The translations under genes were made by a program, and so were the position numbers. The notes under the pieces were generated by a model. That model worked only from the letters and a program-made list of their open reading frames with translations. It did not search any database and was not told the origin of the DNA. From the NCBI GenBank assembly GCA_026415675.1, contig JAOAGQ010000037.1, positions 1 through 46,984 of the forward strand: a stretch of DNA of 46,984 nt, given 5' to 3'. Positions 1 through 8,826 of this stretch are shown one piece after another (the first letter of the stretch is position 1; every line of letters starts with the position of its first letter). Source of the stretch: Syntrophorhabdaceae bacterium (GTDB lineage: Bacteria > Desulfobacterota > Syntrophorhabdia > Syntrophorhabdales > Syntrophorhabdaceae).

Positions 1-2
1 AG

Positions 3-1082
3 GATGACACAGTGGATACCCTTAACCACACGGTAAACTTAAACATAAACGTCCCCAAGTTCTATAACTGGGTGGGTAGAATCGGATACCAGTATCAGAG
101 CCTCTATAACAGACTACCCAATACAATAGATACAGAGATAAACCAGTTTTCGCTAAGCGCAGACCATCCAATTGATATATATGACTTTAAAGGCACCATC
201 ACCCATGGTATCATGGCAAGAAAGACCTATAACTACACATCAAAGTCCCTTGATGTATCACCTACATTTGCCATAAGGCTTGTAAGAGGACCCCACAGCC
301 TTGACTACAACATAAACAGGCTGGATCAGAGAAGGCTCACAACAGGGGGTACCGATGTATTGACCACAACACAGGCATTGAACTACAGATACACAAAAGA
401 CAGACACATAATAGGCCTTGAGGCACAATCGGGTTATCGTGTCCCTGATCCTGGCCGCTCCATAGATTATTACAAGCTCTCTGCCTTCTGGACATATCAG
501 TTCGATAAACCCCCTGTTACAGTGGCAGCAAGACCTATAGCCCCCGTAAAGGAAGAGATCCCATCTCCTAAGGCAATGCTATTCGATATAACGAACATAC
601 CCCCCGGTGCAAAATTAGATGATGCCGTATCCATTCTCAAAAAAAATAACATCATAAAATCCGTTGAAGAGGAAAATCTCCTTGTCTATGAAACAAGGAT
701 CCTTGAAGAGATAGACCTAAGGCAGAGGCTTGCGGTGATACATAGAAACAATAGAATCACAAAATCGGCCATCATAATTGACCTCGGTTTTATGGATAGG
801 CCCGGTGAGATCATACAGACCTTTGAAAGGATACGCTCAACATTGCTCAATACATATGGAAACCCATCGGGTTTCTATGAGAGGGGTTCGGTAGGTCCAA
901 ACCTCCTCTCAGATATAAGAACAGGACAGTTCATACGCATCACAGAATGGAGCCGGCCTGGGGGTATTATAAGGTTCGGTATGCCAAGACGATTAGATAA
1001 TCAGGTGAGGATGGAGATCCAGTTTGCCCCAACCTTCCCCCAGTATACAGAGACATTATGGAGTGTGGAGGAGGTGAGGTAG
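3..1082 (+). CDS. Outer-membrane beta-barrel-like protein, 3' part only
   Basis: The reading frame is open from the left edge, so the true start lies outside the window. The visible 360 or so residues have two parts. The first roughly 175 residues show alternating polar/hydrophobic strands rich in Tyr, Thr and Asn (for example NLNINVPKFYNWVGRIGYQY), as expected of beta-barrel strands in the outer membrane. After a Pro-rich linker (RPIAPVKEEIPSPK) comes a globular C-terminal domain of about 170 residues that I do not recognise. The barrel call rests on composition only. It ends about 100 bp from the converging aldehyde oxidoreductase gene. No function can be assigned; an assembly, porin or polysaccharide-export role would all fit. 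Confidence 0.55.
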   Translation, partial: DDTVDTLNHTVNLNINVPKFYNWVGRIGYQYQSLYNRLPNTIDTEINQFSLSADHPIDIYDFKGTITHGIMARKTYNYTSKSLDVSPTFAIRLVRGPHSLDYNINRLDQRRLTTGGTDVLTTTQALNYRYTKDRHIIGLEAQSGYRVPDPGRSIDYYKLSAFWTYQFDKPPVTVAARPIAPVKEEIPSPKAMLFDITNIPPGAKLDDAVSILKKNNIIKSVEEENLLVYETRILEEIDLRQRLAVIHRNNRITKSAIIIDLGFMDRPGEIIQTFERIRSTLLNTYGNPSGFYERGSVGPNLLSDIRTGQFIRITEWSRPGGIIRFGMPRRLDNQVRMEIQFAPTFPQYTETLWSVEEVR

Positions 1083-1182
1083 GGCAGGGTTCTCCTACTG
1101 AATATGCACCTTAATTGGGTATCTTTATAACAGTTACGTCCTTCATTGTAGAGGAACCCGATGATTTTTATTGATAAGGTTT

Positions 1183-3072
1183 TTATCGGGGTTCTTTCGT
1201 GAGCCACTCGAGCTCAAGGTCTATGAGTCTTCCTGCTCGGGGTACCCCATTCTCATCCCAGCCGAGGATTTCATAGTACAACTCCAATGCCCTGTGGAAC
1301 TCTCCTTCATCTATACCCTTTCCTACAAGGGGTCCTGACGGCATGGGTTCGAAAAATCTTCTCGGCAAGAGGTCTGCCTTTTTATCTATCCCTTCCCTTA
1401 TATTGAATATACGGGCCATCACATTTGCCTTCTCTCCTATCCTCAGTAGCTCCCATAGACTTGTATCCCAACCTGTTATTGCCGATACGGCCTCTACGAG
1501 TTTTGGAAATGTTAGGGCAAAGAGAGGGGCAGCGGTGAAATTACATATGCCAAGGGAATTATAAAGATACCATACCCTCTGCATTATGGTAAAGGCCCTT
1601 ACCTTTTCAGGCCCTAAAGAGAACGGATCTATAGGCTCGAGTATCCCTAAGGGTGCAAGTTGGTCAAGAAGGGGTGACCTTATTTGAAAGGCCGTTTCGT
1701 GCTGGGCTTCGAGATGGTCCGCCCCTGTTGGGGAGAGGGCGTAACTTAAGGCTACGGATGTCTTTCCCCTCGGGTCGTGCATGGGTGCCTCCTGACCTTT
1801 ACTGTGAAAGGCAAATCTTTCCGCCCCTTTCCCTATCCTTTCCGATGCTACCCTTACCCCTTCGGCAAGGATATCCCCGAGACCTCTTCTGTAGGTGATA
1901 TCTTCTATTAAGCGGAGCATGGCCTCTTCATTACCGAATCTAATCTCTCTTCCCCCTGTGTCTGCCTCTGTTAAAATACCTGCCTCAAAACACTCCATCG
2001 CAAAACTGATAACCGCCCCTGTGGAGATGGTATCTATACCAAACCTATTGCACATCTCGTGACCTTTAGCGATTGCCGGAAGGTTGTCTATGCCACAGAA
2101 AGAACCGAGGGATGCCACCGTTTCGTATTCAGGGCCCCCAAACTTTGGGTCTATCGGATAGGGTTTATCAGAGGAGACGACCCTTTTACACCTGACCGCA
2201 CAGGCATAGCATGTCTCCGCCTCTTTAAGTATCGTCTCCTTGAGGGTCTGCCCGTTTATCTTCTCTGCCCCCTCGAAAACCCCTTCCCTGAAATTCCTCG
2301 TCGGTAAAATGCCCAAGGCGTTTAAACCTGCGACGAGCCCCGGGGTTCCTAAATCCCTGAACTGGATATTTGGGCCGTGTGTCTTTATCCTTTCGTTATG
2401 CCATCTCGCAATCTCCTTCACGAGATCAGGTTTGGCATATTCCAACCTGTTGTCTCCTCTTACGGCTATGGCCTTTAGATTTTTCGACCCCATTACAGCG
2501 CCCATACCTGTTCTACCGTTTGAGTGGCGGAGTTCATTTATCACATTTGCAAAACGGACGAGCCTTTCCCCTGCAGGACCTATGGAGGCCACCCTTATCC
2601 GTTCATCCCCGAGTTCTCTTGTAATCCTCTCCTTTACCTCGCCGTTGTCAAGTCCCCATAGTTCTTCTGCATCCCTTATCTCCGCTTTCCCATTGTGTAT
2701 CCATATATATACAGGGCTTTCTGCCTTACCCTTTATTACAATAGCTTCGAATCCGGCAAATTTAAGTTCAGGTCCCCAGTAACCTCCTGCCTCTGCCTCA
2801 CCAAAACCCCCGGTAAGAGGCGATTTGGCCGAAACGGTGTATCTTGAGAATCCAGAAATAGGTGCCCCCGTTACTACACTTGATGCAAAAATGAGCACGT
2901 TCTTCTCCGATAAAGGGTTGACGTTTGGATCAAGGTTTTTTAAGAGATAGTATAAGGCCATAGCGCTTCCCCCGAGATATGCCCTGTACCATGCCGGGGA
3001 AGGCTCCTCTATGGAAATCTCCTTTAATGTAAGGTCTATATGCAGTATTTTGCCGTTATAACCGAAGGGCAT
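1183..3072 (-). CDS. Tungsten-type aldehyde:ferredoxin oxidoreductase family protein
   Basis: The 629-residue protein has the length and layout of the AOR family, which oxidises aldehydes to carboxylates with ferredoxin using a tungsten bis-pterin and one [4Fe-4S] cluster. The N-terminal pterin-binding part starts with KILHIDLTLKEISIEEP and contains the YLGGSAMALYYL stretch. The cluster ligands are visible as CYACAVRC (C-x2-C-x3-C) near residue 290, with a further Cys in NSLGICNF near residue 510. ATG at 3072 follows an AGGAGG ribosome site. It is transcribed alone from a sigma-70-like promoter at 3107-3135. An aromatic aldehyde substrate would suit the aryl-acid island 14 kb away, but nothing in the sequence proves the substrate. 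Confidence 0.92.
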   Translation of the reverse strand: MPFGYNGKILHIDLTLKEISIEEPSPAWYRAYLGGSAMALYYLLKNLDPNVNPLSEKNVLIFASSVVTGAPISGFSRYTVSAKSPLTGGFGEAEAGGYWGPELKFAGFEAIVIKGKAESPVYIWIHNGKAEIRDAEELWGLDNGEVKERITRELGDERIRVASIGPAGERLVRFANVINELRHSNGRTGMGAVMGSKNLKAIAVRGDNRLEYAKPDLVKEIARWHNERIKTHGPNIQFRDLGTPGLVAGLNALGILPTRNFREGVFEGAEKINGQTLKETILKEAETCYACAVRCKRVVSSDKPYPIDPKFGGPEYETVASLGSFCGIDNLPAIAKGHEMCNRFGIDTISTGAVISFAMECFEAGILTEADTGGREIRFGNEEAMLRLIEDITYRRGLGDILAEGVRVASERIGKGAERFAFHSKGQEAPMHDPRGKTSVALSYALSPTGADHLEAQHETAFQIRSPLLDQLAPLGILEPIDPFSLGPEKVRAFTIMQRVWYLYNSLGICNFTAAPLFALTFPKLVEAVSAITGWDTSLWELLRIGEKANVMARIFNIREGIDKKADLLPRRFFEPMPSGPLVGKGIDEGEFHRALELYYEILGWDENGVPRAGRLIDLELEWLTKEPR

Positions 3073-3106
3073 GTATATACCTCCTCTATTTTTCTGTTAG
3101 TTTAAC

Positions 3107-3135
3107 ATTTTCCTTTATTGGCCATGTCTTGTCAA
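3107..3135 (-). promoter_or_regulatory. Sigma-70-like promoter of the AOR-family gene
   Basis: On the minus strand TTGACA (3135-3130) is followed after 17 bases by GAAAAT (3112-3107), ahead of the AOR-family start codon at 3072. Just upstream of the -35 box, AAGGG and CCCTT arms form a small inverted repeat that touches it and could be an operator. The -10 box is weak (4 of 6). Confidence 0.5.
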
Positions 3136-3203
3136 GGGCTAATGCCCCTTTGGGGTAATGTTATGTATCATGAAGAATACAAAAAATAACCAATATCCTG
3201 GGA

Positions 3204-3638
3204 TTAAGAATCAAATTCGGTCGTGCGGTCTTTATATGCGGTAAGAATCAGGATGTTTTTATTCCCCTCCCTTTTATAGTCGACCCCGTCCATTAACTTC
3301 TTCATAAAGAAGACACCAAGCCCCCCGATTTTTCTCTCCTCGAGGGTTGCGTTTACATCGGGATCTTGAAGGGTCAATATATTAAAAGGGGGTCCATAAT
3401 CGATGATCTTTATGCTCAAGGTATCTTTTTTTATATCGCATTCCACCTCTATTTCTCCCTTTTCACCTCTGTAGGCATGCTGAATGATATTTACCAGGGC
3501 CTCTTCGGTCGCAATCTCTATCTCTGTTACCCTTTTCTTGTCCATACCGCATGTTAATGCACATTTTGAGACAAGCTCAAGGAAGCGTTCAAGGTTAGAA
3601 ATGGTAGCCGGCAGCGTTAAGGTGGATGAATGGGTCAT
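3204..3638 (-). CDS. RsbW/SpoIIAB-type serine kinase (anti-sigma factor family)
   Basis: This 144-residue protein is a stand-alone GHKL ATPase domain of the HATPase_c_2 type, as in RsbW. The N box EEALVNIIQHAY (about residues 46-57), the G1 box IIDYGPPFN and the G2 box IGGLGVFFMKKLMD are all present. Members phosphorylate a STAS-domain antagonist and bind a sigma factor or another partner. Its ATG directly abuts the TAA of the STAS gene upstream, so the two are translationally coupled. There is no PP2C phosphatase and no sigma factor gene beside it, so the output of the switch cannot be read from this window. Confidence 0.85.
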   Translation of the reverse strand: MTHSSTLTLPATISNLERFLELVSKCALTCGMDKKRVTEIEIATEEALVNIIQHAYRGEKGEIEVECDIKKDTLSIKIIDYGPPFNILTLQDPDVNATLEERKIGGLGVFFMKKLMDGVDYKREGNKNILILTAYKDRTTEFDS

Positions 3639-3971
3639 TTACATATTTTTTAACGCTTCTTTTTCATCGGCAAACACATTGAAGATAGAGTAGAAGCCCG
3701 ATATTTTGAACACCTCTGCAACGGGACCTTTAAGGCCTGAAAAGACGATTTTTCCATTTTCAGATTTCAACCTTTTTGCCAGAACAAGGATGCTTCTTAA
3801 ACCGGCACTACTTATATACTCAAGTTCGGAGAGATCTAAAACGAACGTCGAATTGCCTTCCGATATCATCCCATCGATTCTTTTTTCAAATTCAGGGGCA
3901 GAAATGGCGTCTATCCTGCCCTTAATATAAACAATCGCGATGTCATTTTCCTTTTTGAATGTTACATCCAT
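3639..3971 (-). CDS. STAS-domain anti-sigma factor antagonist (RsbV/SpoIIAA type)
   Basis: The 110-residue single STAS domain begins MDVTFKKENDIAIVYIKGRI and contains LDLSELEYISSAGLRSI. Ser55 aligns with the phosphorylated Ser58 of SpoIIAA. In this family the unphosphorylated form captures the partner kinase, and phosphorylation by the kinase releases it. The start ATG at 3971 has an AGGAGC ribosome site about 8 bases upstream. The gene is first in a two-gene unit with the RsbW-like kinase and is divergent from pgeF. Confidence 0.88.
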   Translation of the reverse strand: MDVTFKKENDIAIVYIKGRIDAISAPEFEKRIDGMISEGNSTFVLDLSELEYISSAGLRSILVLAKRLKSENGKIVFSGLKGPVAEVFKISGFYSIFNVFADEKEALKNM

Positions 3972-4102
3972 CGACCGCTCCTTTTTTTATAGCATTCTAA
4001 ATCAACAGCGACGACAAAATCAAAAGGTTTTATTCAAAAAATTGGGTTATTTTTTTAAAAGGTTAATTGTAGTATATTTTATAAGTACAAAAGAGGTTCG
4101 TA

Positions 4103-4816
4103 TTGGATAATGGTTTTATTTTAAGAAGGGCAGGGGATTGGACCTATTACTGCCTCCCTGATATCGAAAGAAAAGGGATACGCCATGGTTTTTTCACGAG
4201 AGCATCCCCTCAGATGTATAGAGATTTAAAAGAAAAAGAGGATTTTATAACTGCCCTGGGGCTTGGTGATGTGGTCATCTTAAGACAGGAACATGGAGAT
4301 GTGTTGAACGTGGTAAAGAATGGGGAAAGGCCGACAACCGGGGATGGGATCATACTTCTCGAGAGGGGGGTCGGGGCTGTTATAAAAACCGCAGACTGCC
4401 TTTCTTTGATCATCTGCGATCCGACCTATCCTATGGCCTCTATCTTACATGCAGGATGGAGGGGGACCGTAAAGAGGATAACAGAAAAAGCCATACATGA
4501 GATGTTAAGGATAGGGGCAAAAAAAGAATGGATGTTCGCAATCTTAGGGCCTTCTATTAACAGATGCTGTTACAGGGTAAACGGGGATGTGAGGGAGGAG
4601 TTCGAAAAAAAAGGTTTTTCAGAGAATATCTTTACCGAATATGAGGGTGGTCTATATTTAAGCATAAGAGGGGCCAACAGAGAGATACTGGAAAAGGAAG
4701 GGATTTATAACATATACGATTTAGACTTATGCACCCACTGCAGGGAGGAAGAGTTCTACTCTTTTAGAAGAGGGGACAGGACAGAGAGGCAGATAAACTT
4801 TGTTTCACTGGAATAG
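4103..4816 (+). CDS. pgeF: PgeF/YfiH family multicopper-oxidase-like (laccase-domain) protein
   Basis: The 237-residue protein carries the three signature motifs of the YfiH/PgeF (DUF152, LACC1-like) family: RQEHG near residue 60, KTADCL near residue 98 and HAGWRGT near residue 118. These supply the His-Cys-His zinc/copper site. PgeF acts as a peptidoglycan editing factor in E. coli, and relatives have purine-nucleoside phosphorylase or deaminase activity. The start is TTG at 4103, preceded by AGAGG about 7 bases upstream; no ATG fits better. It is the first gene of a tightly packed plus-strand run that continues into the NtrY-like kinase 12 bases downstream. Confidence 0.9.
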   Translation: MDNGFILRRAGDWTYYCLPDIERKGIRHGFFTRASPQMYRDLKEKEDFITALGLGDVVILRQEHGDVLNVVKNGERPTTGDGIILLERGVGAVIKTADCLSLIICDPTYPMASILHAGWRGTVKRITEKAIHEMLRIGAKKEWMFAILGPSINRCCYRVNGDVREEFEKKGFSENIFTEYEGGLYLSIRGANREILEKEGIYNIYDLDLCTHCREEEFYSFRRGDRTERQINFVSLE

Positions 4817-4828
4817 GACTTATGGGCG

Positions 4829-6961
4829 ATGAAATATAAAAAAGAGGCGATTTTAACATCTATCATTTTGGTTGTATTCGCTCTTCTCCTCTATATAGAG
4901 ACAAGGCTTTTCGTATTCAAAAAGATTATCCCCATAGGGGAGAACAAACTCATCGTAATTATACTCAACATAAACCTCCTCTTGATACTCCTCCTCTTTT
5001 TCCTCATCGGGAGGACCCTTTTTAAGATTTATATTGAGAAAAAAAGAGGTATCTGGGGTTCGGGACTCAAGACAAAGCTCACCATAACAATGCTTCTCAT
5101 CTCCATTCTCCCCTCCCTTGCCCTATTTGTCCTCGCCACAGGCTTTTTTGATATGAGCATGGAGAAATGGTTCAGCCAGAAGATAGAGGATACGATAGAG
5201 AATGCCCAGGAGTTGTCGAGGTTTTACTATGAGGATCTGTTCCAGAGGTATGAGAGGATGGGGAGTGCCTTTGTTGAAGAGATAAAAGAACAGAATATAC
5301 TCACCAACGAGAAAAGGCTCGAAGGTTATTTATCGAGAAAGGCAAAGGCACATTTTTTAAGCTTTATTTCCGTAAACGATAAAAATGGAAACTTTATAAA
5401 AAGCAACATCCATTTCAAAGAGGATCTGACGGAAAGGATCTCTAATTTAGTGGCAAAAAATATAGACAGGGATACGATAAGGGAGATCATTTCCCTAAGA
5501 CAGGGGGAGCTTATACTGGTTGGGAACAGGATAACGGATGAATCGGGAGAGACGACCGCCATGCTCCTTTTGGGGGATCTTATCAATGTGAGCAGCGGGG
5601 AGAGGATACAGGAGATCTCTGCCATCGCAAGGGAGTTTAAAGATTCGAGACCCTTTAAAAAGGTACTCAAATACGGTTTTGTAATACCCCTTTTTCTAAT
5701 AACGGTCCTCACCGTTTTTATCTCTGTGTGGATGGGGATAAAAATGGCAACGGAGATCACGATACCCATCGAGAGGGTAAAGGAAGGGGCAGAAATCATA
5801 GGGCGGGGGAAATTCGACATAAACCTTGAGGACAGGGGAACGGATGAGATAGGAACTCTTGTCTCCGCCTTCAATAGTATGGCGAGGGAATTAAAGAAAA
5901 CAAAAGACGAGATAGAGGCGAGAAGAAAATATATGGAGGTGATCCTCGACAATGTGGCTACGGGGATCATATCAACGGACAAATCGGGAAGGGTACAACT
6001 CGTCAATAAGGCCGCCAACACGATCCTTGGAAATGACGGGAACTCATGGAACGGAATGAACTTAAAGGAGATCTTCAGGGATGACTTTAAAAAACATATA
6101 AAATCTTTCCTTAAAGAGTCCAGGGGAAACGAGTGGAAAAGCATTACAAAGGACTTAAGGATAAACCTAAAGGATGATATAAAGCATATCAGGGTATCCC
6201 TGACCGCCTTACGGGGTCTGGAGACAGAGACCATTGAGGGTTTTATCATAGCCTTTGACGATATAACACACCTTTTGAGGGTAGAGAAACTTGCGACATG
6301 GAGAGAGGTGGCGAGGAAACTTACCCACGAGATAAAAAACCCTTTAACGCCAATATCCCTATCCACAGAGAGGATAAGGAGGAGGATTCTCCCCCTCCTT
6401 GGAGGTCAGGAGAAAGAGATTTTAAACGAAACGACCTCTGTGATACTCCACTCTGTAGACGATATTAAAGGTATCGTAAACGAACTTACAAAATTGACCC
6501 ATACATCCCAGTCTAAGACCATGGGAGATATAAATGAAGCGGTGGAAGAGACCCTTTTCATGTACAGGAATCTGTACCATAATGTGAGATTTATATTCAA
6601 CAAGGGGGAGATACCAAAGAGCTTAATGGACAAAGACGGCATTAAAAGGGTGATCACGAATCTTATTACCAATTCTGTGAAGGCCGTAGGTGATAAGAAT
6701 GGTGTGATTAGTATCACGACAAAATACGTAAAAGAGAAGGGTATAAACGTTATAGAGGTGGCCGATAACGGTACAGGTATTGAGGATCATAACAAGATAA
6801 AGGTATTCGAGCCTTATTTCACAACAGACACCCAGGGCACAGGTCTTGGCCTTGCCATAGTTCATTCCATTGTTTTGGAACACAACGGGAAGATAAGGGT
6901 GGAAGACAATAAACCTGAGGGGGCAAAGTTCGTAATAGAGCTCCCTGTCATATATACATGA
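4829..6961 (+). CDS. NtrY-like membrane sensor histidine kinase
   Basis: The 710-residue kinase has the NtrY layout. Three hydrophobic segments lie in the first 110 residues, followed by an extracytoplasmic region of about 170 residues, a further membrane segment near residue 280, HAMP, a PAS domain (LDNVATGIISTDKSGRVQLV) and the kinase core. The phospho-acceptor His is in LTHEIKNPLTPISLSTER. The ATP site shows NLITNSVKAV, VADNGTGIED and GTGLGLAIVHS. The usual partner NtrX is not adjacent: the next gene is ParB-like. The nearest sigma-54-type regulator, at 13476, already has its own kinase. The stimulus is unknown. Confidence 0.88.
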   Translation: MKYKKEAILTSIILVVFALLLYIETRLFVFKKIIPIGENKLIVIILNINLLLILLLFFLIGRTLFKIYIEKKRGIWGSGLKTKLTITMLLISILPSLALFVLATGFFDMSMEKWFSQKIEDTIENAQELSRFYYEDLFQRYERMGSAFVEEIKEQNILTNEKRLEGYLSRKAKAHFLSFISVNDKNGNFIKSNIHFKEDLTERISNLVAKNIDRDTIREIISLRQGELILVGNRITDESGETTAMLLLGDLINVSSGERIQEISAIAREFKDSRPFKKVLKYGFVIPLFLITVLTVFISVWMGIKMATEITIPIERVKEGAEIIGRGKFDINLEDRGTDEIGTLVSAFNSMARELKKTKDEIEARRKYMEVILDNVATGIISTDKSGRVQLVNKAANTILGNDGNSWNGMNLKEIFRDDFKKHIKSFLKESRGNEWKSITKDLRINLKDDIKHIRVSLTALRGLETETIEGFIIAFDDITHLLRVEKLATWREVARKLTHEIKNPLTPISLSTERIRRRILPLLGGQEKEILNETTSVILHSVDDIKGIVNELTKLTHTSQSKTMGDINEAVEETLFMYRNLYHNVRFIFNKGEIPKSLMDKDGIKRVITNLITNSVKAVGDKNGVISITTKYVKEKGINVIEVADNGTGIEDHNKIKVFEPYFTTDTQGTGLGLAIVHSIVLEHNGKIRVEDNKPEGAKFVIELPVIYT

Positions 6962-6986
6962 ATAGAAATAACAAAAAAGGACGACC

Positions 6987-7901
6987 ATGGAGAAGATCGA
7001 GTTTGCCGAGATAGAACTGGAAAAAATAGACATAGGCGATGAGAGGTTTCGTGTATCCTATCCCCTTGAGGATCAGTCTCTTATAAAATCGATAGAAAAG
7101 GCAGGTATATTACAGCCGTTGACGGTTTTAAAGGGTGAACCTTATATTGTCGTGACAGGCTTTAAAAGGCTACACGGAGCAATTCTATTGGGTTATAAGA
7201 AGGTACCGGCCTTCGTCGTAAATAGAACAGAAAAAGAGTGTATGCTTAAAGGGATTTACGATAACCTGAACAGGGGCCTAAATACGGTTGAAAAGGTACG
7301 CCTCGTTGAAAGGGCCAAATATTTCGGCCTGTCAAAAGAGATGGTTGTGGACGTAATGGAGGCCCTCTCAATGAGAGGGGAGAGAAATATCGATAGGAGT
7401 ATATTTGGTCTATGGGACATGGAGGAGTGGGTCAAAAGTTTTGTCGCCACAAAAAATCTCTCGATAGGAAACACGGTGAAGCTTCTTCGTTTTGAGCGGG
7501 AGGAGATGATAAAGATTATAGAGCTTCTGTCGCCAATCCATACGACAGAGGGTTCTACCAGGGAATTACTCGATATGCTGATGTTTTTAAAGATCAAAAA
7601 AGGGGGGATAGATTTTAGTTTGTTTAAGAACTCAAAGAGTTGCGATGAGCTAAGAGGGAGGGTAAAAAGACTCATCCACCCAAGACTCACTTTCCTTGAA
7701 GAGGAATATAAGAGACTGAAGGCAGCCTGTGCCCTTTCCCCAAACATCGATATTAAGGTAGACCCATTTTTCGAAAAGGATTATATTAGTATCACAATAA
7801 AGGCAAGAAGGGAGAAAGAGATAATAGAAGCGGTAAAGAAGCTCGAATCTATAACAAATAAGGGTTTAATGGGAGAGATCATTGGGCTTACGAGTTGCTG
7901 A
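6987..7901 (+). CDS. ParB/Spo0J N-terminal-domain protein (not the chromosomal ParB)
   Basis: The 304-residue protein begins with a ParB/sulfiredoxin-like fold: LEKIDIGDERFRVSYPLEDQ, SLIKSIEKAGILQPLTV and VVTGFKRLHGAILLG. The last matches the GxRRxxA-type box in degenerate form (GFKRLHG). The rest is helical and lacks a recognisable KorB helix-turn-helix. No ParA and no parS-like repeats are nearby, so chromosome partition is unlikely. Its last 20 bases overlap the following SPL-type radical SAM gene, implying coupled translation and probably joint function. ParB-fold proteins can be CTPases or nucleases; which applies here cannot be told. Confidence 0.75.
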   Translation: MEKIEFAEIELEKIDIGDERFRVSYPLEDQSLIKSIEKAGILQPLTVLKGEPYIVVTGFKRLHGAILLGYKKVPAFVVNRTEKECMLKGIYDNLNRGLNTVEKVRLVERAKYFGLSKEMVVDVMEALSMRGERNIDRSIFGLWDMEEWVKSFVATKNLSIGNTVKLLRFEREEMIKIIELLSPIHTTEGSTRELLDMLMFLKIKKGGIDFSLFKNSKSCDELRGRVKRLIHPRLTFLEEEYKRLKAACALSPNIDIKVDPFFEKDYISITIKARREKEIIEAVKKLESITNKGLMGEIIGLTSC

Positions 7902-8823
7902 GTGGATTGGAGAAAATACAAATTTAGTCAGAAACTGCCCCGGCACCAAAAACCACATCTGTTGCGGATATAAAACGATTGACCTCATAGAGGGGTGTAT
8001 CCTTTCCTGTTCTTACTGTATTTTGAAAGGGTACATTAACTCCCCTTTTTTGAAGATAAACACCAATGTAGAACTTGCGATTTCCCAGATAAGAGAGGTG
8101 ATCAATACCCAGAAAGACCATATCAATAGATTTGGAACAGGGGAACTATCCGATAGTTTAGCCCTCGACAGGAGGTTAAATCTAAACCGCCCCCTTATTG
8201 AATTTTTTGGTCAGGAAAGGAAGGCGATTTTAGAACTCAAATCCAAATGGGCCGATATATCCCACTTAAAGGGCCTCCTAAACCCCTATACGGTTATCTC
8301 TTTTTCTTTGGCCCCCCAGCATGTTATAGATAGTGAGGAGAAGAGGACGAGCCCTGTCCGTAAAAGGTTGAAGGCCGCAAGGGATGCCCAAAGGGCAGGC
8401 TCATACGTGGGACTTCATTTTGATCCTGTAATCATTTATGACGGTTTTGAGAGGGATTACGAGGAACTTATCTCAGAGGTGTCAGAAGCCCTCGATTTAA
8501 AAGGGGTAATCTGGGTGAGTATAGGTCTTCTGAGGTTTCCCCCAAAACTCATGGAAAACTTTCTTGTTGAAGGCAGAAGGAGACTCCTCGCGGGAGAGTT
8601 TATAAGAGGGGAGGATGGAAAATACAGATATTTGAAAAAAGAACGGGTAAATGTCTATAAGATGTTATATAATCTCTTAAAGAGCAAGAGGGATGACCTT
8701 TTTATATACCTTTGCATGGAAAGGGCAGATGTGTGGAAGGCGGTAACGGGGATAGTGGTTGAGTCTAATCAGGATTTGATCAGTTTATTCGATGAGAGAA
8801 TAAAATTATTCTATGGAGGATAA
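7882..8823 (+). CDS. SPL-family radical SAM protein (spore photoproduct lyase-like)
   Basis: The 313-residue protein has the radical SAM cluster motif C-x3-C-x2-C in EGCILSCSYCILKGY near residue 38. It also has the SPL-family elements VRNCPGTKNHICCGYKT and FGTGELSDSLALD, and the SFSLAP-type strand. Spore photoproduct lyase repairs UV thymine dimers in spores, but many non-sporulating anaerobes carry such homologues of unknown substrate. The start is TTG at 7882 after GGGAGAG, inside the end of the ParB-like gene. The pairing with a ParB-fold protein suggests a nucleic-acid substrate; this is inference. Confidence 0.85.
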   Translation: MGLRVAEWIGENTNLVRNCPGTKNHICCGYKTIDLIEGCILSCSYCILKGYINSPFLKINTNVELAISQIREVINTQKDHINRFGTGELSDSLALDRRLNLNRPLIEFFGQERKAILELKSKWADISHLKGLLNPYTVISFSLAPQHVIDSEEKRTSPVRKRLKAARDAQRAGSYVGLHFDPVIIYDGFERDYEELISEVSEALDLKGVIWVSIGLLRFPPKLMENFLVEGRRRLLAGEFIRGEDGKYRYLKKERVNVYKMLYNLLKSKRDDLFIYLCMERADVWKAVTGIVVESNQDLISLFDERIKLFYGG

Positions 8824-8826
8824 AGG

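Noticed and set aside
1154-1194. Inverted repeat GAACCCGAT / ATCGGGGTTC between the barrel and AOR-family genes as terminator
   Set aside because: One bulge, a 22-base loop and no T-run on either strand; too weak to call.
2240-2782. 180-codon plus-strand frame within the AOR-family gene
   Set aside because: Antisense shadow of a well-defined oxidoreductase.
5326-6366. 346-codon minus-strand frame inside the NtrY-like kinase gene
   Set aside because: Antisense shadow of a gene with full kinase motifs; the product is Ser/Ile-rich and matches nothing.
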